Of a stretch of DNA of 64,000 nucleotides, positions 1 through 9,211 are shown one piece after another. The stretch is from Tenacibaculum sp. (GTDB lineage Bacteria > Bacteroidota > Bacteroidia > Flavobacteriales > Flavobacteriaceae). Below the pieces are notes generated by a model, which was not told the origin of the DNA, searched no databases, and worked only from the letters and a program-made list of their open reading frames with translations. The stretch is taken from assembly GCA_022448525.1 (NCBI GenBank), contig JAKVCX010000001.1:298734-362733 (forward strand), read 5' to 3'. The first letter of the stretch is position 1. Each line of letters starts with the position of its first letter. Both the position numbers and the translations under genes were made by a program.

Positions 1-2
1 AA

Positions 3-461
3 GTAAATACTTCTTGGACAGATAATACTACTAAATACCATAGTCATATTCATGTTGGTGTTGCTGTAGCTGTTGATGAAGGATTAGTTGTTCCTGTAGT
101 TAAACATACTGATGCTATGACCTTAACTCAAATCGGAGCATCTGTTAAGGATTTAGCTGGTAAAGCAAGAAGTAAGAAAATTAAACCAGACGAAATGCAA
201 GGAAGTACTTTTACAGTTTCTAACCTTGGAATGTTTGGAATTGAAAGTTTTACTTCAATTATAAACCAACCAAATTCAGCAATTTTATCTGTTGGTGCTA
301 TTGTTCAAAAACCTGTAGTTAAAGACGGACAAATTGTTGTTGGAAATACAATGATGTTAACATTAGCTTGTGACCACAGAACTGTTGATGGTGCTGTTGG
401 AGCTCAGTTCTTACAGACATTAAAAACGTTTATCGAAAATCCAGTTACTATGTTAGTGTAA
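3..461 (+). CDS. pdhC: Pyruvate dehydrogenase E2 (dihydrolipoamide acetyltransferase), C-terminal part
   Basis: The reading frame is already open at the window edge, so the lipoyl and E1/E3-binding domains lie outside. What remains is about 152 residues of the catalytic acetyltransferase domain. It carries the active-site signature DHRTVDG, with the His and Asp that transfer the acetyl group from lipoamide to CoA, and it ends with the family-typical ENPVTMLV. The protein forms the core of the pyruvate dehydrogenase complex in the cytoplasm. A branched-chain or 2-oxoglutarate E2 is possible, but the ending favours the pyruvate enzyme. A strong terminator follows directly. Confidence 0.88.
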   Translation, partial: VNTSWTDNTTKYHSHIHVGVAVAVDEGLVVPVVKHTDAMTLTQIGASVKDLAGKARSKKIKPDEMQGSTFTVSNLGMFGIESFTSIINQPNSAILSVGAIVQKPVVKDGQIVVGNTMMLTLACDHRTVDGAVGAQFLQTLKTFIENPVTMLV

Positions 462-481
462 CTTGATTCAATAATATTTAT

Positions 482-516
482 AAAAAAACTCGGAGCTTTC
501 ACTCCGAGTTTTTTTT
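482..516. terminator. Bidirectional rho-independent terminator
   Basis: A-run, stem ACTCGGAG, loop CTTTCA, stem CTCCGAGT, T-run. It sits between the convergent pdhC and DUF5916 genes and has A/T tracts on both sides, so it can serve both strands. Confidence 0.9.
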
Positions 517-529
517 ATTTATAACCCTA

Positions 530-2683
530 TTAAAAATCTAATCGATAATTCATTTTAAAAGCCACTCCCCAATTAGTTCTATTAAAGTTTTTATCGAAAT
601 TATCTGTCACTACCAAATAGACATAACTTAAAGGTTTGTATTCCCATTGTAATCGACTATTCACATTAAAGTTATTTCGTTGGTTGTTGTATTGAACATA
701 AGTTGTCCAATTCAATCTATTATTAAAAAATATTTGACCCGTAAACCTGCTTAAATGAAATGTTTCTTTTCCTAATTCATTTAAATCAATAGAATTTACA
801 TCATGTGATAATTCCAAATTTGCAAAAGGTAATAATTGATAATTGACATATATTCCTCCAGAAATCTTTTCTCCTTCATAAAACCTTCCTTTTTGAATAT
901 TAACACGATAACGTAATTGTTGATTATTTGCTGAGTTATACCCTAGTTTCAAATTCCAATTATTGTAATTACCTGTAGACAAAGCATTACCATTTCCCAA
1001 AACATCAAATCCATATTTTAAATCAATCTCATCATAATTCAGCACATAATAAACTGCGGATAAATCTTTAAAGAAAACAGCAGAATTTAAAAAATGACTC
1101 ATTTGGTTTATACTTCCGTCAACATCAAAATAAGTATTGTTACTATAATTCAAATATCGAATTGAATTCAATTTTCTCGAACTATCATAAAACTTTGTAT
1201 ACTGTAAATAACTTGAAGTTTGATAGTAACCTTCTCTAACTACAACATCATTAACCGCATCGTAGGTAAACAATCTTGGAGTAAAACCAACATCTGTAAT
1301 ATAATTTTCTTCTACTTTTTTAACGGAAAAACCTCCTTGCAAACCGCGATCGTTATAATCTATTCCAAGATTTAAGAATTTATTCTTTCCTGAACTTTCT
1401 GGATTAAAACTCATCGCAGCATTAGCTAAACCAATCCACTTATTATTTCCTGATTTAAAATTCAAGTTCGCACCGGCAACTCTATTATAATCATTATTAA
1501 AACTAAAACCTTCTGTTTCTTGTCTGTTAATCATAAACGTAGTAGCAGTTAGCTGTTTCGTTAACTGCTGCTCTCCAACTACCACTGAATAATTTTGAGC
1601 GCTTATATTTTCATTCTTATTGGTTTGAACATTCAATACTCCTATTCTAGTCTTTTGAGCAACATTCCCCGATAATTTTAATCCGAATTGAATTTCATTC
1701 TCTGCTCCAATTTTTCGCGAGTAAAACGGATTTACATCTGACGTTCCTAGGTTCGCGAATAAATCAGCATTTTCTAAAAAGAAATTTCTACGTTCTGGAA
1801 AGAAAACAGAAAAGCGAGACAAATTTGTTACCTGTTGATCGACATCTATCTGAGAAAAATCAGGATTAATTGTGGCATCCAACTTTAAGGAAGAAGACAG
1901 ATTGTATTGAACATCTAAACTTGGTCTAAAAGTAGTTTCATCATCACTATCCACATTTTGATAATTTAAGGTAACCGATGGTGATACCGCAAACTTAGAT
2001 TGAATAGTTTCTGGAATTCTCTCTAAACTAAAATCCCTTGTAAATCGTAAATCAAAAGTTGGATAATTCCTGCTTAAATCAGTAAGTATGGTCCATGAGT
2101 TATTTTTAATATCTCGTACATAAAATTGCACACCAAAAATGGTATTTTCTTTGTCAAAATTTAATGCTTTAAACGGAATAGCAATTTCATACACCTTATC
2201 ATTACCAACAACTGATGTTTTTGTCTTCCAAACAGCATTCCAACTAAAATTTAAACCATATCCCGTCTCATTTCGTTCTACTAAAGCATCTACTTGCGTT
2301 CCGTATGTATTCACCGCAAATAAGTTTCCATTTTGTCTTTGATGCTGAGTATCTAAAACCATTATAAAAGCGTCACTTATACCAATTGAAACATCTCTTT
2401 TTAAGGAACTCACTTGTTGTTTCGCTGTTGTATCGTGATAAACTGCACCCACAAAAAGATATTCTCCATTATGAAAAATTTTAACCTCTGTTTGATTGTC
2501 TGCCAATCCTTCATCCGTTGGTAGTAGATTATGAAAATTAGTATGTACAGGTATCGACTTCCAAACCTCTTCATTTAAACTCCCATCAATTTCAATATTT
2601 ACATCTCTAAAATGTATCGATGAACCTTGAGAATAGGCCACAACATTTAATAATAAAAACAAGGTTAATAAGATGTACTTCAT
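530..2683 (-). CDS. DUF5916 outer-membrane barrel protein with CBM9-like N-terminal domain
   Basis: About 717 residues: a signal peptide (MKYILLTLFLLLNVVAYSQ), a carbohydrate-binding family 9-like domain (about residues 25-210), then a long beta-rich region typical of DUF5916. The stretch SRFSVFFPERRNFFLENADL is a hallmark of that family. Predicted to lie in the outer membrane; the substrate is unknown. The ATG at 2683 comes 1 base after the stop of the upstream gene and gives a normal signal peptide. An ATG at 2698 would add five residues and overlap that gene by 14 bases. It probably forms a two-gene operon with the NTF2-like gene. Confidence 0.85.
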   Translation of the reverse strand: MKYILLTLFLLLNVVAYSQGSSIHFRDVNIEIDGSLNEEVWKSIPVHTNFHNLLPTDEGLADNQTEVKIFHNGEYLFVGAVYHDTTAKQQVSSLKRDVSIGISDAFIMVLDTQHQRQNGNLFAVNTYGTQVDALVERNETGYGLNFSWNAVWKTKTSVVGNDKVYEIAIPFKALNFDKENTIFGVQFYVRDIKNNSWTILTDLSRNYPTFDLRFTRDFSLERIPETIQSKFAVSPSVTLNYQNVDSDDETTFRPSLDVQYNLSSSLKLDATINPDFSQIDVDQQVTNLSRFSVFFPERRNFFLENADLFANLGTSDVNPFYSRKIGAENEIQFGLKLSGNVAQKTRIGVLNVQTNKNENISAQNYSVVVGEQQLTKQLTATTFMINRQETEGFSFNNDYNRVAGANLNFKSGNNKWIGLANAAMSFNPESSGKNKFLNLGIDYNDRGLQGGFSVKKVEENYITDVGFTPRLFTYDAVNDVVVREGYYQTSSYLQYTKFYDSSRKLNSIRYLNYSNNTYFDVDGSINQMSHFLNSAVFFKDLSAVYYVLNYDEIDLKYGFDVLGNGNALSTGNYNNWNLKLGYNSANNQQLRYRVNIQKGRFYEGEKISGGIYVNYQLLPFANLELSHDVNSIDLNELGKETFHLSRFTGQIFFNNRLNWTTYVQYNNQRNNFNVNSRLQWEYKPLSYVYLVVTDNFDKNFNRTNWGVAFKMNYRLDF

Positions 2684-2684
2684 T

Positions 2685-3110
2685 CTACTTATTCTCATCT
2701 ACTCTTGTCGCGGTTTTACTTATAATACTCCATTTTTCACCTTTCTTTTTCAATAAGAATAAATCAATGTAAACCCATTTTCTGTCAGGACCAGCGATTT
2801 CAACCTTTGCTGTGGCTATATCATTAATGATATCAACAGCTAAAACTTCTCCTTGTCTACCATTGAACTCACCTTCTTTTTTACCCTTAAAGAAATCAGC
2901 ATATTCATTAGGGGAATATCTTTTGAATCCATTTTTTGTAGTTAAATAAAGGGTCGCATCAATTGTGAATGCATTTTTAAGTTGCTCTTTCCGATTGTAA
3001 GAACTACCATCAATATAATTTTGTAATGTTAGTTTTACCTGATCTATTTCAGATTGTCCTAATAAAATTTGAGCAAAAAATAACGCGCATAACAATACGG
3101 TCTGTTTCAT
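2685..3110 (-). CDS. Secreted NTF2-like / lumazine-binding-like protein
   Basis: 141 residues. An N-terminal signal peptide (MKQTVLLCALFFAQILLGQ) is followed by an alpha+beta domain of the NTF2/SnoaL type: a leading helix (IDQVKLTLQNYIDGSSYN), a stretch with aligned acidic and aromatic residues, and a final strand pair (KKKGEKWSIISKTATR). In flavobacteria such proteins are annotated as putative lumazine-binding or nuclear transport factor 2 family. No catalytic function can be assigned. It is followed without a gap by the DUF5916 gene, which suggests translational coupling. Confidence 0.75.
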   Translation of the reverse strand: MKQTVLLCALFFAQILLGQSEIDQVKLTLQNYIDGSSYNRKEQLKNAFTIDATLYLTTKNGFKRYSPNEYADFFKGKKEGEFNGRQGEVLAVDIINDIATAKVEIAGPDRKWVYIDLFLLKKKGEKWSIISKTATRVDENK

Positions 3111-3204
3111 GAATTTTGAATTTAAATTTGATTCAAAACTCTAGAAACTATCATGGGAAAAGATGATTATTTATAATTCAGGTGTCCTAAATTATAAAAC
3201 TGGA

Positions 3205-4245
3205 CTATAAAAATTGCTTTTGAAATTGTGAAGGAGTTAGACCTACTTCTTTTTTAAATGTTGCGTAAAAATTTGATTTAGAAGAGAAACCAGATTCAAA
3301 ACCGATTGCTTCTAATGTAAATTCTTGATTTTCCTTTAACATTTTCTTTGCTTCTTCAATTCGATATGAATTCATGTAAGCCGCAAAACTTTTACCCAAA
3401 TTATCATTTAATAATTGTGATAATTTATGAGGTGTTATATTAATTTCCTTAGCTATATCAGAAATTTTAATACTTGTATTCTTATACAAATCATTCTTTT
3501 CAATAAGCTTCTTTAATTCTATTAACAAACCATCTGCTTCTGAAGTAGCAATTTTCTTTGCTCCATATTTCTCAGGAATATCTTCAAAAATATCTTCTCT
3601 TTTTTTCTTTGATAAAAAGAAAATTAACAAAGCGTAAAAAACAATTGAAAATGTTATTGTTCCAATAAAATATAGATAAAACAAGCCAACAATATAGGCT
3701 GTAAAAATTAACAGATTCGATACAAAAACTCCAACCAACCAAAGATCAAAAGTAGAAGCTTTTTTTGCAATTAACCTTGCGAACACATCTTTTAAAATAT
3801 ACGCTGATAACAACAAATATATTCCCCAAACTGCATAAATGAAATACACAAAAAACGTATTCCAGAAAGAACCATTTGTTTGGTATGGAAAAACAACTCC
3901 AACTCCAATAATAAATACAGAGAGAATTATAAAGACTACTTTCCATTTTCTAGGAAAAACTTTAGTTTGCTCCAGTGATGAACGCAAATAATAATACAAA
4001 CTCGCTCCTATTAAAAAACAGGCTGATAAACCAACTTGTATTAACGCTATATTCCTTTCTTCTCTAGGTGTAAATATGACATAGAGAGATTTACCTATTC
4101 TCATACTAAGAAACAAAACTAAAAGTCCAAATAATAAGTTTTGAACTCTTCCTTTTCTATTAAAGAATAAAAAATAAAGAGCAACCAAGAAACCATTAAA
4201 AACTCCTAAAGCACAAATAAAAAATAGTATAGGATTGTCAGACAT
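3205..4245 (-). CDS. AraC-family regulator with multi-pass membrane N-terminus
   Basis: 346 residues. The first ~215 hold about seven hydrophobic helices; the last ~105 are an AraC/XylS DNA-binding domain with two helix-turn-helix units (ISDIAKEINITPHKLSQLL and LEAIGFESGFSSKSNFYATF) ending in the usual GLTPSQFQKQF. This is a known Bacteroidota layout in which the sensor part is in the inner membrane and the DNA-binding part is cytoplasmic. The ligand is unknown. It stands between the PA0069-type gene and the NTF2/DUF5916 pair on the same strand, so it may control the latter, but no operator was identified. Confidence 0.88.
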   Translation of the reverse strand: MSDNPILFFICALGVFNGFLVALYFLFFNRKGRVQNLLFGLLVLFLSMRIGKSLYVIFTPREERNIALIQVGLSACFLIGASLYYYLRSSLEQTKVFPRKWKVVFIILSVFIIGVGVVFPYQTNGSFWNTFFVYFIYAVWGIYLLLSAYILKDVFARLIAKKASTFDLWLVGVFVSNLLIFTAYIVGLFYLYFIGTITFSIVFYALLIFFLSKKKREDIFEDIPEKYGAKKIATSEADGLLIELKKLIEKNDLYKNTSIKISDIAKEINITPHKLSQLLNDNLGKSFAAYMNSYRIEEAKKMLKENQEFTLEAIGFESGFSSKSNFYATFKKEVGLTPSQFQKQFL

Positions 4246-4279
4246 GTAGCAATAAAATTTCGACTAAAATAAAAAATGA

Positions 4280-5350
4280 TTAAAACAAAGTCATTTGATT
4301 TGATTGATTTTTATCGAACAAAGAAAAATCCAAAGGTGGAACAACTTTATTCTTTAGATATTTGTTTTTCGCTAATTTGAATTGCATAGCTACTTGTTCA
4401 ACAAATTTACCTTCTCCTCGCATTCTCGTTCCGAACCTAGAATCATTTAAAGAACCTCCGTGACAATCCTTAATTTGATTTAAAATTTTATTGGCTCTAT
4501 CTGGATATGCCTTATGAACCCAATTTGTAAAAATCTCTCCAATAGCCCCATTTAAACGGACAATTGTATAACCAACAGAATTTGCTCCACGGCTACTCAC
4601 TTCTTTAACCAGAGGTAAAATTTCATGATTATTAATTGCAGGAATTATCGGAGCCATCATTACATTTACAGGAATTCCATTTTCAGCAAGTCTTTCTAAA
4701 GTGTACAATCGTTTCTGAATACTTGCTGTCCTGGGTTCTAATGTTCTTCTTGTTTTTTCGGAAAGAGATGTTATTGAAATATTCACTCGAACTAATTTCA
4801 ACTTTGCTAGTTCTTTGAGGATATCCAAATCTCTCAATATTAAAGCGTTCTTTGTAATGATTCCAACAGGATGTTTCAATTTTAAAAATACAGAAAGCAT
4901 TTTCCTAGTAATTTCCAACTTCTTTTCAATTGGTTGATAACAATCTGTATTTCCCGACAACATAATCAACTCTGGTTTCCAATTCTTACTACGTAATTTC
5001 TTTTCTAGTAGTTCAGGAGCATTAGACTTGTATAGAATCTTACGTTCAAAATCTAATCCAGCAGAATATCCCCAATATTCATGAGAATTTCTCGCGTAAC
5101 AATATATACAACCATGTTCACAACCCTGATAAGGATTTATTGAATAGCCAAAACCAACATCAGGACTTGAAACTTTGTTTAAAATAGTTTTAGGAAAAAC
5201 CTCTAAATAAGAAGTTTTGTTCGAATCTAGTTTCTCATTTTCCGCTTCGCAATAATTCAAAAAATCATTTAATATGACAGAACTGTGCTTTAAAAATCTA
5301 TTATGTGAATTATGTTGAGCACCTCTACCCTTTACTAAATCTGACTTCAT
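4280..5350 (-). CDS. PA0069-family radical SAM protein
   Basis: 356 residues. The cluster motif CEHGCIYC (CxxxCxxC) binds the [4Fe-4S] cluster that cleaves S-adenosylmethionine. It lies in the context GYSINPYQGCEHGCIYCYAR, which with the N-terminal GRGAQHNSHNRF marks the PA0069 family, related to spore photoproduct lyase (SplB). The reaction is not established. It ends with QMTLF, and the ATG at 5350 gives the expected length. It is a stand-alone gene with about 160 bp upstream before aroC. Confidence 0.88.
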   Translation of the reverse strand: MKSDLVKGRGAQHNSHNRFLKHSSVILNDFLNYCEAENEKLDSNKTSYLEVFPKTILNKVSSPDVGFGYSINPYQGCEHGCIYCYARNSHEYWGYSAGLDFERKILYKSNAPELLEKKLRSKNWKPELIMLSGNTDCYQPIEKKLEITRKMLSVFLKLKHPVGIITKNALILRDLDILKELAKLKLVRVNISITSLSEKTRRTLEPRTASIQKRLYTLERLAENGIPVNVMMAPIIPAINNHEILPLVKEVSSRGANSVGYTIVRLNGAIGEIFTNWVHKAYPDRANKILNQIKDCHGGSLNDSRFGTRMRGEGKFVEQVAMQFKLAKNKYLKNKVVPPLDFSLFDKNQSNQMTLF

Positions 5351-5508
5351 GAATATTAATAATTTTAAATATGGAGATGTTTAAAATTAAAAGAAAAAAG
5401 AAGACAGAATTGTTAATGTTAATAAATTCCAAGCTAGAATTTTTCAACAAAAGAATACAAATTAAACAAACTGTAATAATTTAAAACTCGAATAAAAAGC
5501 AAATTGAT

Positions 5509-6570
5509 TTACGCCTTTCTAGTTCTATTTAACAACACAAAATCAGCTAAAACTAAAGCAGTTAAAGCTTCAACGATAGGCACCGCTCTCGGAACTACAC
5601 AAGGGTCATGACGACCTTTACCGGTTATTTCAGTCGCTTCACCTTCCGAATTAATCGTGTCTTGATTTTGCATAATTGTGGCAACTGGCTTAAATGCAAC
5701 TCTGAAATAAATATCCATTCCGTTAGAAACTCCACCTTGAATTCCTCCTGATAAATTAGAACGTGTAGTTCCGTCCGGATTAAAGATATCATTATGCTCC
5801 GATCCTTTCATTTTTGCTCCACAAAATCCACTTCCGAACTCGAATCCTTTTACAGCATTTATAGAAAGCATAGCTTTACCTAATTCGGCATGTAACTTAT
5901 GAAAAATTGGTTCACCTAAACCTACAGGTACATTTTGTGCAACACAAGTTATAGTTCCTCCAATAGTATCTCCAGCCTTTCTGATTTCTTTGATTTTAGA
6001 AATCATTTCTTCTGCTGAATTTTCATCCGGACAACGAACAATATTGCTTTCCGTTTTTGAAAAATCTAAATCTTGATACGGTTTATTCATAAAGATCTCA
6101 CCAACAGACGAAGTAAAAGCGTTAATACTAATTTGATTTAAAAATTGTTTTGCTAAAGCTCCTGCAACAACCCAATTTGCTGTTTCTCTTGCCGAAGTTC
6201 TGCCTCCTCCTCTATAATCGCGAATTCCATATTTTTTATCATATGTATAATCTGCATGTGAAGGTCGATACACATTTGTATTATGATTGTAATCTTTACT
6301 TTTTTGATTGGTATTTCTAATAACAAATCCTATTGGTTGTCCAGTAGACTTTCCTTCAAAAATTCCTGATAAAAACTCAACTGTATCAGGTTCTTTACGT
6401 TGTGTAACAATTTTTGACTGACCAGGTTTACGTCGGTCTAATTCTTTCTGCACAGCTTCAAAATCGATTTCAATACCGGCAGGAAAACCATCAATTACGC
6501 CTCCAATTGCCACTCCGTGTGATTCTCCAAAAGAAGTTAATCTTAGTAAATTTCCGAAAGAATTAAACAT
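5509..6570 (-). CDS. aroC: Chorismate synthase
   Basis: 353 residues, the normal length. It converts 5-enolpyruvylshikimate 3-phosphate to chorismate with reduced FMN, the last step of the shikimate pathway, in the cytoplasm. Family landmarks visible are [20 protein letters not shown] at the N-terminus, the block [14 protein letters not shown], and [16 protein letters not shown] near the C-terminus. The gene is monocistronic in appearance. A TACCTTCG box about 30 bp upstream resembles a degenerate Bacteroidota -7 element. Confidence 0.97.
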   Translation of the reverse strand: MFNSFGNLLRLTSFGESHGVAIGGVIDGFPAGIEIDFEAVQKELDRRKPGQSKIVTQRKEPDTVEFLSGIFEGKSTGQPIGFVIRNTNQKSKDYNHNTNVYRPSHADYTYDKKYGIRDYRGGGRTSARETANWVVAGALAKQFLNQISINAFTSSVGEIFMNKPYQDLDFSKTESNIVRCPDENSAEEMISKIKEIRKAGDTIGGTITCVAQNVPVGLGEPIFHKLHAELGKAMLSINAVKGFEFGSGFCGAKMKGSEHNDIFNPDGTTRSNLSGGIQGGVSNGMDIYFRVAFKPVATIMQNQDTINSEGEATEITGKGRHDPCVVPRAVPIVEALTALVLADFVLLNRTRKA

Positions 6571-6817
6571 AAACTCAGCTTTTAAAATTTAAAAGAAACG
6601 AAGGTAAGTATTTACTAGAAAAATTAAAGTCTTTTCACTTTAGAAAATACTTCTATTCCTAAAGAAAATTCAATTTAGCTACAAAATTGAAAAAATCTCA
6701 TAGAACTCAACAAACAATTTAAAAACTTAGATTTTTGATTGTAAACCACTTAGAGAACCATCTAAAAAAAAGTTTCAAAAAAATTCATTTTTCTTTTCGT
6801 TAATTCAAAAAGGTTCC

Positions 6818-6825
6818 TATCTTTG
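6818..6825 (+). promoter_or_regulatory. Bacteroidota -7 element for tRNA-Ser
   Basis: TATCTTTG matches TAnnTTTG and lies 30 bp before the mature tRNA end. The -33 region (TTTTCG) is only a weak match to TTTG. Confidence 0.6.
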
Positions 6826-6855
6826 CATCCGCAAACGAGAAATCGTGAGCAGACT

Positions 6856-6940
6856 GGTGAAATGGCAGAGTGGTCGAATGCGGTGGTCTTGAAAACCATT
6901 GACTGTAACAGGTCCGGGGGTTCGAATCCCTCTTTCACCG
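6856..6940 (+). tRNA. tRNA-Ser(UGA)
   Basis: 85 bases. Acceptor GGTGAAA pairs with TTTCACC, with discriminator G. The anticodon loop CTTGAAA gives anticodon UGA, which reads UCA. The long variable arm is typical of serine tRNAs, and the T-loop GGTTCGAATCC is present. CCA is not encoded. A strong terminator follows. Confidence 0.97.
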
Positions 6941-6942
6941 CG

Positions 6943-6972
6943 AAAAGCTTCAAGGAAACTTGAAGCTTTTTT
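6943..6972 (+). terminator. Terminator of tRNA-Ser
   Basis: Perfect 12-bp stem AAAAGCTTCAAG / CTTGAAGCTTTT around a GAAA tetraloop, ending in a T-run. Confidence 0.93.
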
Positions 6973-6988
6973 GTTTTATATTATTACT

Positions 6989-7270
6989 GTGAAAAAGTAT
7001 TTCCTTACCCTTACTCCACTTTCAATAATTGTTGTTACGATTATTACTATTTTACTTTTAGACATTCCAAAGTTCAATCTTTACGTCTATCATCATAAAC
7101 ATCTAGTTATATTATTAAACGCTGTATTCATAATAGCAACAACCATAAATTGGATAATCACTTTGAAGAATAAGCTATATGCTCAATTCGCCTTAAATCT
7201 TATTGCATTTTTAGTTTCACTTTTACTTCCTATACTATTACTTTTAGGAATACTGTGGCAAATTCATTAG
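6989..7270 (+). CDS. Small hypothetical membrane protein
   Basis: 93 residues if translation begins at the GTG at 6989. The open frame extends upstream through the tRNA and its terminator, but that part cannot be coding. The protein has three hydrophobic segments (about residues 4-22, 32-52 and 63-90) with few charged residues. No family recognised. It lies directly behind the tRNA-Ser terminator and has no evident promoter motif, so the start and expression are uncertain. Confidence 0.5.
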   Translation: MKKYFLTLTPLSIIVVTIITILLLDIPKFNLYVYHHKHLVILLNAVFIIATTINWIITLKNKLYAQFALNLIAFLVSLLLPILLLLGILWQIH

Positions 7271-7397
7271 ACTTCTTTTATGATTTAAAATCAAAAACTA
7301 AAAACCTGATATAGCCATAGATACTGAAACTCCATGCTAATAAAAAAAACATTCCTATTGTGATTAATTTTCTTAATTTTACAACCAAAAAATTATT

Positions 7398-7541
7398 ATG
7401 AACGGAAAACATTTCTTCCGCAATTTTTTAATGCTGCTATTATTAGCTTCATTACTGCTTATATTTACAATCAGTTACTCTTTTATTTATTTAGCCTCAG
7501 CTTGTGTAATTGCCATAGCAATAACTTATATAAACGACTAA
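7398..7541 (+). CDS. 47-residue hydrophobic peptide
   Basis: ATG-initiated frame of 47 codons ending in TAA. It starts MNGKHFFRNFLMLLLLASLL and has one or two membrane-spanning stretches, with positive residues only near the N-terminus. No family recognised. It is the first of two tiny frames in tandem before the POT transporter; a loose TTG ... TAATTTTAC promoter-like pair precedes it at about 7350-7378. Coding status rests on the clean start, hydrophobic composition and position. Confidence 0.4.
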   Translation: MNGKHFFRNFLMLLLLASLLLIFTISYSFIYLASACVIAIAITYIND

Positions 7542-7560
7542 CCAACAACCTTCCATAAAA

Positions 7561-7719
7561 ATGAATCACTATGTTTACTTATACGGTTTTTTAACCGCTA
7601 TAATAATTGATATTTGTATCAAGTACTTTATAACCGAGCACTACCAGAAACTGGCTAAAAACGCCTCTAAAATCATTATGATTTTAACAGTTGTATTATA
7701 TGCCGCTTTTATTTCTTGA
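7561..7719 (+). CDS. 52-residue hydrophobic peptide
   Basis: ATG-initiated frame of 52 codons ending in TGA, 19 bp after the previous small frame. Layout: a hydrophobic segment (VYLYGFLTAIIIDICI), a basic hydrophilic loop (EHYQKLAKNASK), and a second hydrophobic segment (IIMILTVVLYAAFI), that is, a helical hairpin. No family recognised. It ends 36 bp before the likely start of the POT transporter, so all three could share a transcript. Confidence 0.42.
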   Translation: MNHYVYLYGFLTAIIIDICIKYFITEHYQKLAKNASKIIMILTVVLYAAFIS

Positions 7720-7754
7720 ATAGAATAACAAACCAAAGAATAACGCTGACCAAA

Positions 7755-8972
7755 ATGCAAAAAATCCAAGACCAAAAACACTCAAAAGAAGCTTTTCTAT
7801 ATGTTGTAATGAACACATTAGAAAGAGCTTCTTTCTACGGACTTCGAGCTTTACTAGTATTGTACATGATAGGAGAAACGTTAAAAATGGAGCACAATAA
7901 AGCTTTAGAGGTTTATGGTATATTTTTTACGTCTATTTTATTTTCAAAAATTCTTGGTGCTCTATTAGGAGATTTAGTTATCGGAAATAAAAAAGCTATT
8001 ATTACAGGCGGTCTATTGCAAGCTTTAGGAGCATTTTGTCTTTATAACTCTTCAATCAACAGTTTATATATTGCTATATTTTTAGTAAGTCTTGGTTCTG
8101 GATTTTTCACCACAAACTTACATTCGAATTTCGGAAAACTTTATGTAGAAAAACTTCAATTATCTGATGCTGGATTTACTATTATGTATTTATCAGCCAA
8201 TTTAGGTTCATTTTTCGGAATACTTTTACTCGGCTCTTTTGGCGAAAATTATGGATACAGCAACGGATTTTTGGTAATTGGTTTCTTAACCCTGTTATCA
8301 ATTGTACCAATTTTGTTTATTACAGAAGGTTCAAAACCCCAGAATCTTAATAAAAATCAAATCTCACTTAAAAGACGCTTGAAGGTAATTTTAATGACAT
8401 TTAGTGTTATTGGATTATTTTGGTCTTTATACCAATTATCTTCGTCTCGAAATTCAGAGTTAATATTTCAATTCAATGAAATATCTGCACTGAATATTTC
8501 CAGCTATTTATGGAATTCATTGAGCGCAATGTTCATACTACCAATTAGTATTGTCGCAATATTAGTATGGACCTTCTTTTACATCAAACAAACGTACAAG
8601 TTAACTTTTAGTCTTTTATTCGCCCTTATATCTTTAGGATTACTGTACTTAATCCCAGAAAACCCTAAAGAAACACATGTCTATATCTATATCTCCTCTT
8701 TACTATTATTCTGCTTCTCAGAAATACTCATTGCTCCGGTAGTTCAAACAACTTTGGTAAAATATGGGAATCCAAAGTACTTAGCTATTTTAATGAGTTT
8801 TATTAGCTTACCTGTTAGACTATTTTCTTTATTAATAATCCCTTTTGAAGAAGAATTAAGAGGCTCAACGGGTTTAAGTTTCAATGTTAGTTTTATTGGA
8901 ATTGCTATAATAACTCTTAGTCTCATCTCTTACAGTCTATTCATATATAAAAAAACTAATAAAAGTCATTAA
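7755..8972 (+). CDS. POT-family (proton-dependent oligopeptide) MFS transporter
   Basis: 405 residues from the ATG at 7755; an earlier in-frame TTG at 7716 would overlap the preceding small frame. About twelve membrane helices. The TM1 motif TLERASFYGLRALLVLYM is the POT signature (usually ExxERFxYYGxR), placing it in the PTR2/POT family of H+-coupled peptide importers of the inner membrane. Compared with the usual ExxER proton-coupling motif, the first Glu is Asn20, while Glu23 and Arg24 are kept. It is shorter than most POTs (450-600), so the substrate may differ. Confidence 0.8.
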   Translation: MQKIQDQKHSKEAFLYVVMNTLERASFYGLRALLVLYMIGETLKMEHNKALEVYGIFFTSILFSKILGALLGDLVIGNKKAIITGGLLQALGAFCLYNSSINSLYIAIFLVSLGSGFFTTNLHSNFGKLYVEKLQLSDAGFTIMYLSANLGSFFGILLLGSFGENYGYSNGFLVIGFLTLLSIVPILFITEGSKPQNLNKNQISLKRRLKVILMTFSVIGLFWSLYQLSSSRNSELIFQFNEISALNISSYLWNSLSAMFILPISIVAILVWTFFYIKQTYKLTFSLLFALISLGLLYLIPENPKETHVYIYISSLLLFCFSEILIAPVVQTTLVKYGNPKYLAILMSFISLPVRLFSLLIIPFEEELRGSTGLSFNVSFIGIAIITLSLISYSLFIYKKTNKSH

Positions 8973-9211
8973 AACATATTAGAAGAAAATACTTTTTAAT
9001 TCTGATAAGTTAACATAACACTAGCATGATAGATATTCAAAAGTCAATAAGCTCTAAGGAAACTCGCGCTTGCAACTTTAAATAATCGTTAGATTTATGA
9101 TATTTTTCATATAACTAAGGAAATCAAAATCACAGAACTTACTCATTTTCAATTATTTTACTATTTTTACGAATATAGTTTGTAAATGTCGTTTAATAAT
9201 CTCCAATTAAG

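Noticed and set aside
6762..6988. Open frames on both strands across tRNA-Ser and its terminator
   Set aside because: They run through a clear tRNA and a perfect terminator hairpin; only the plus-strand part after 6989 is kept as a possible gene.
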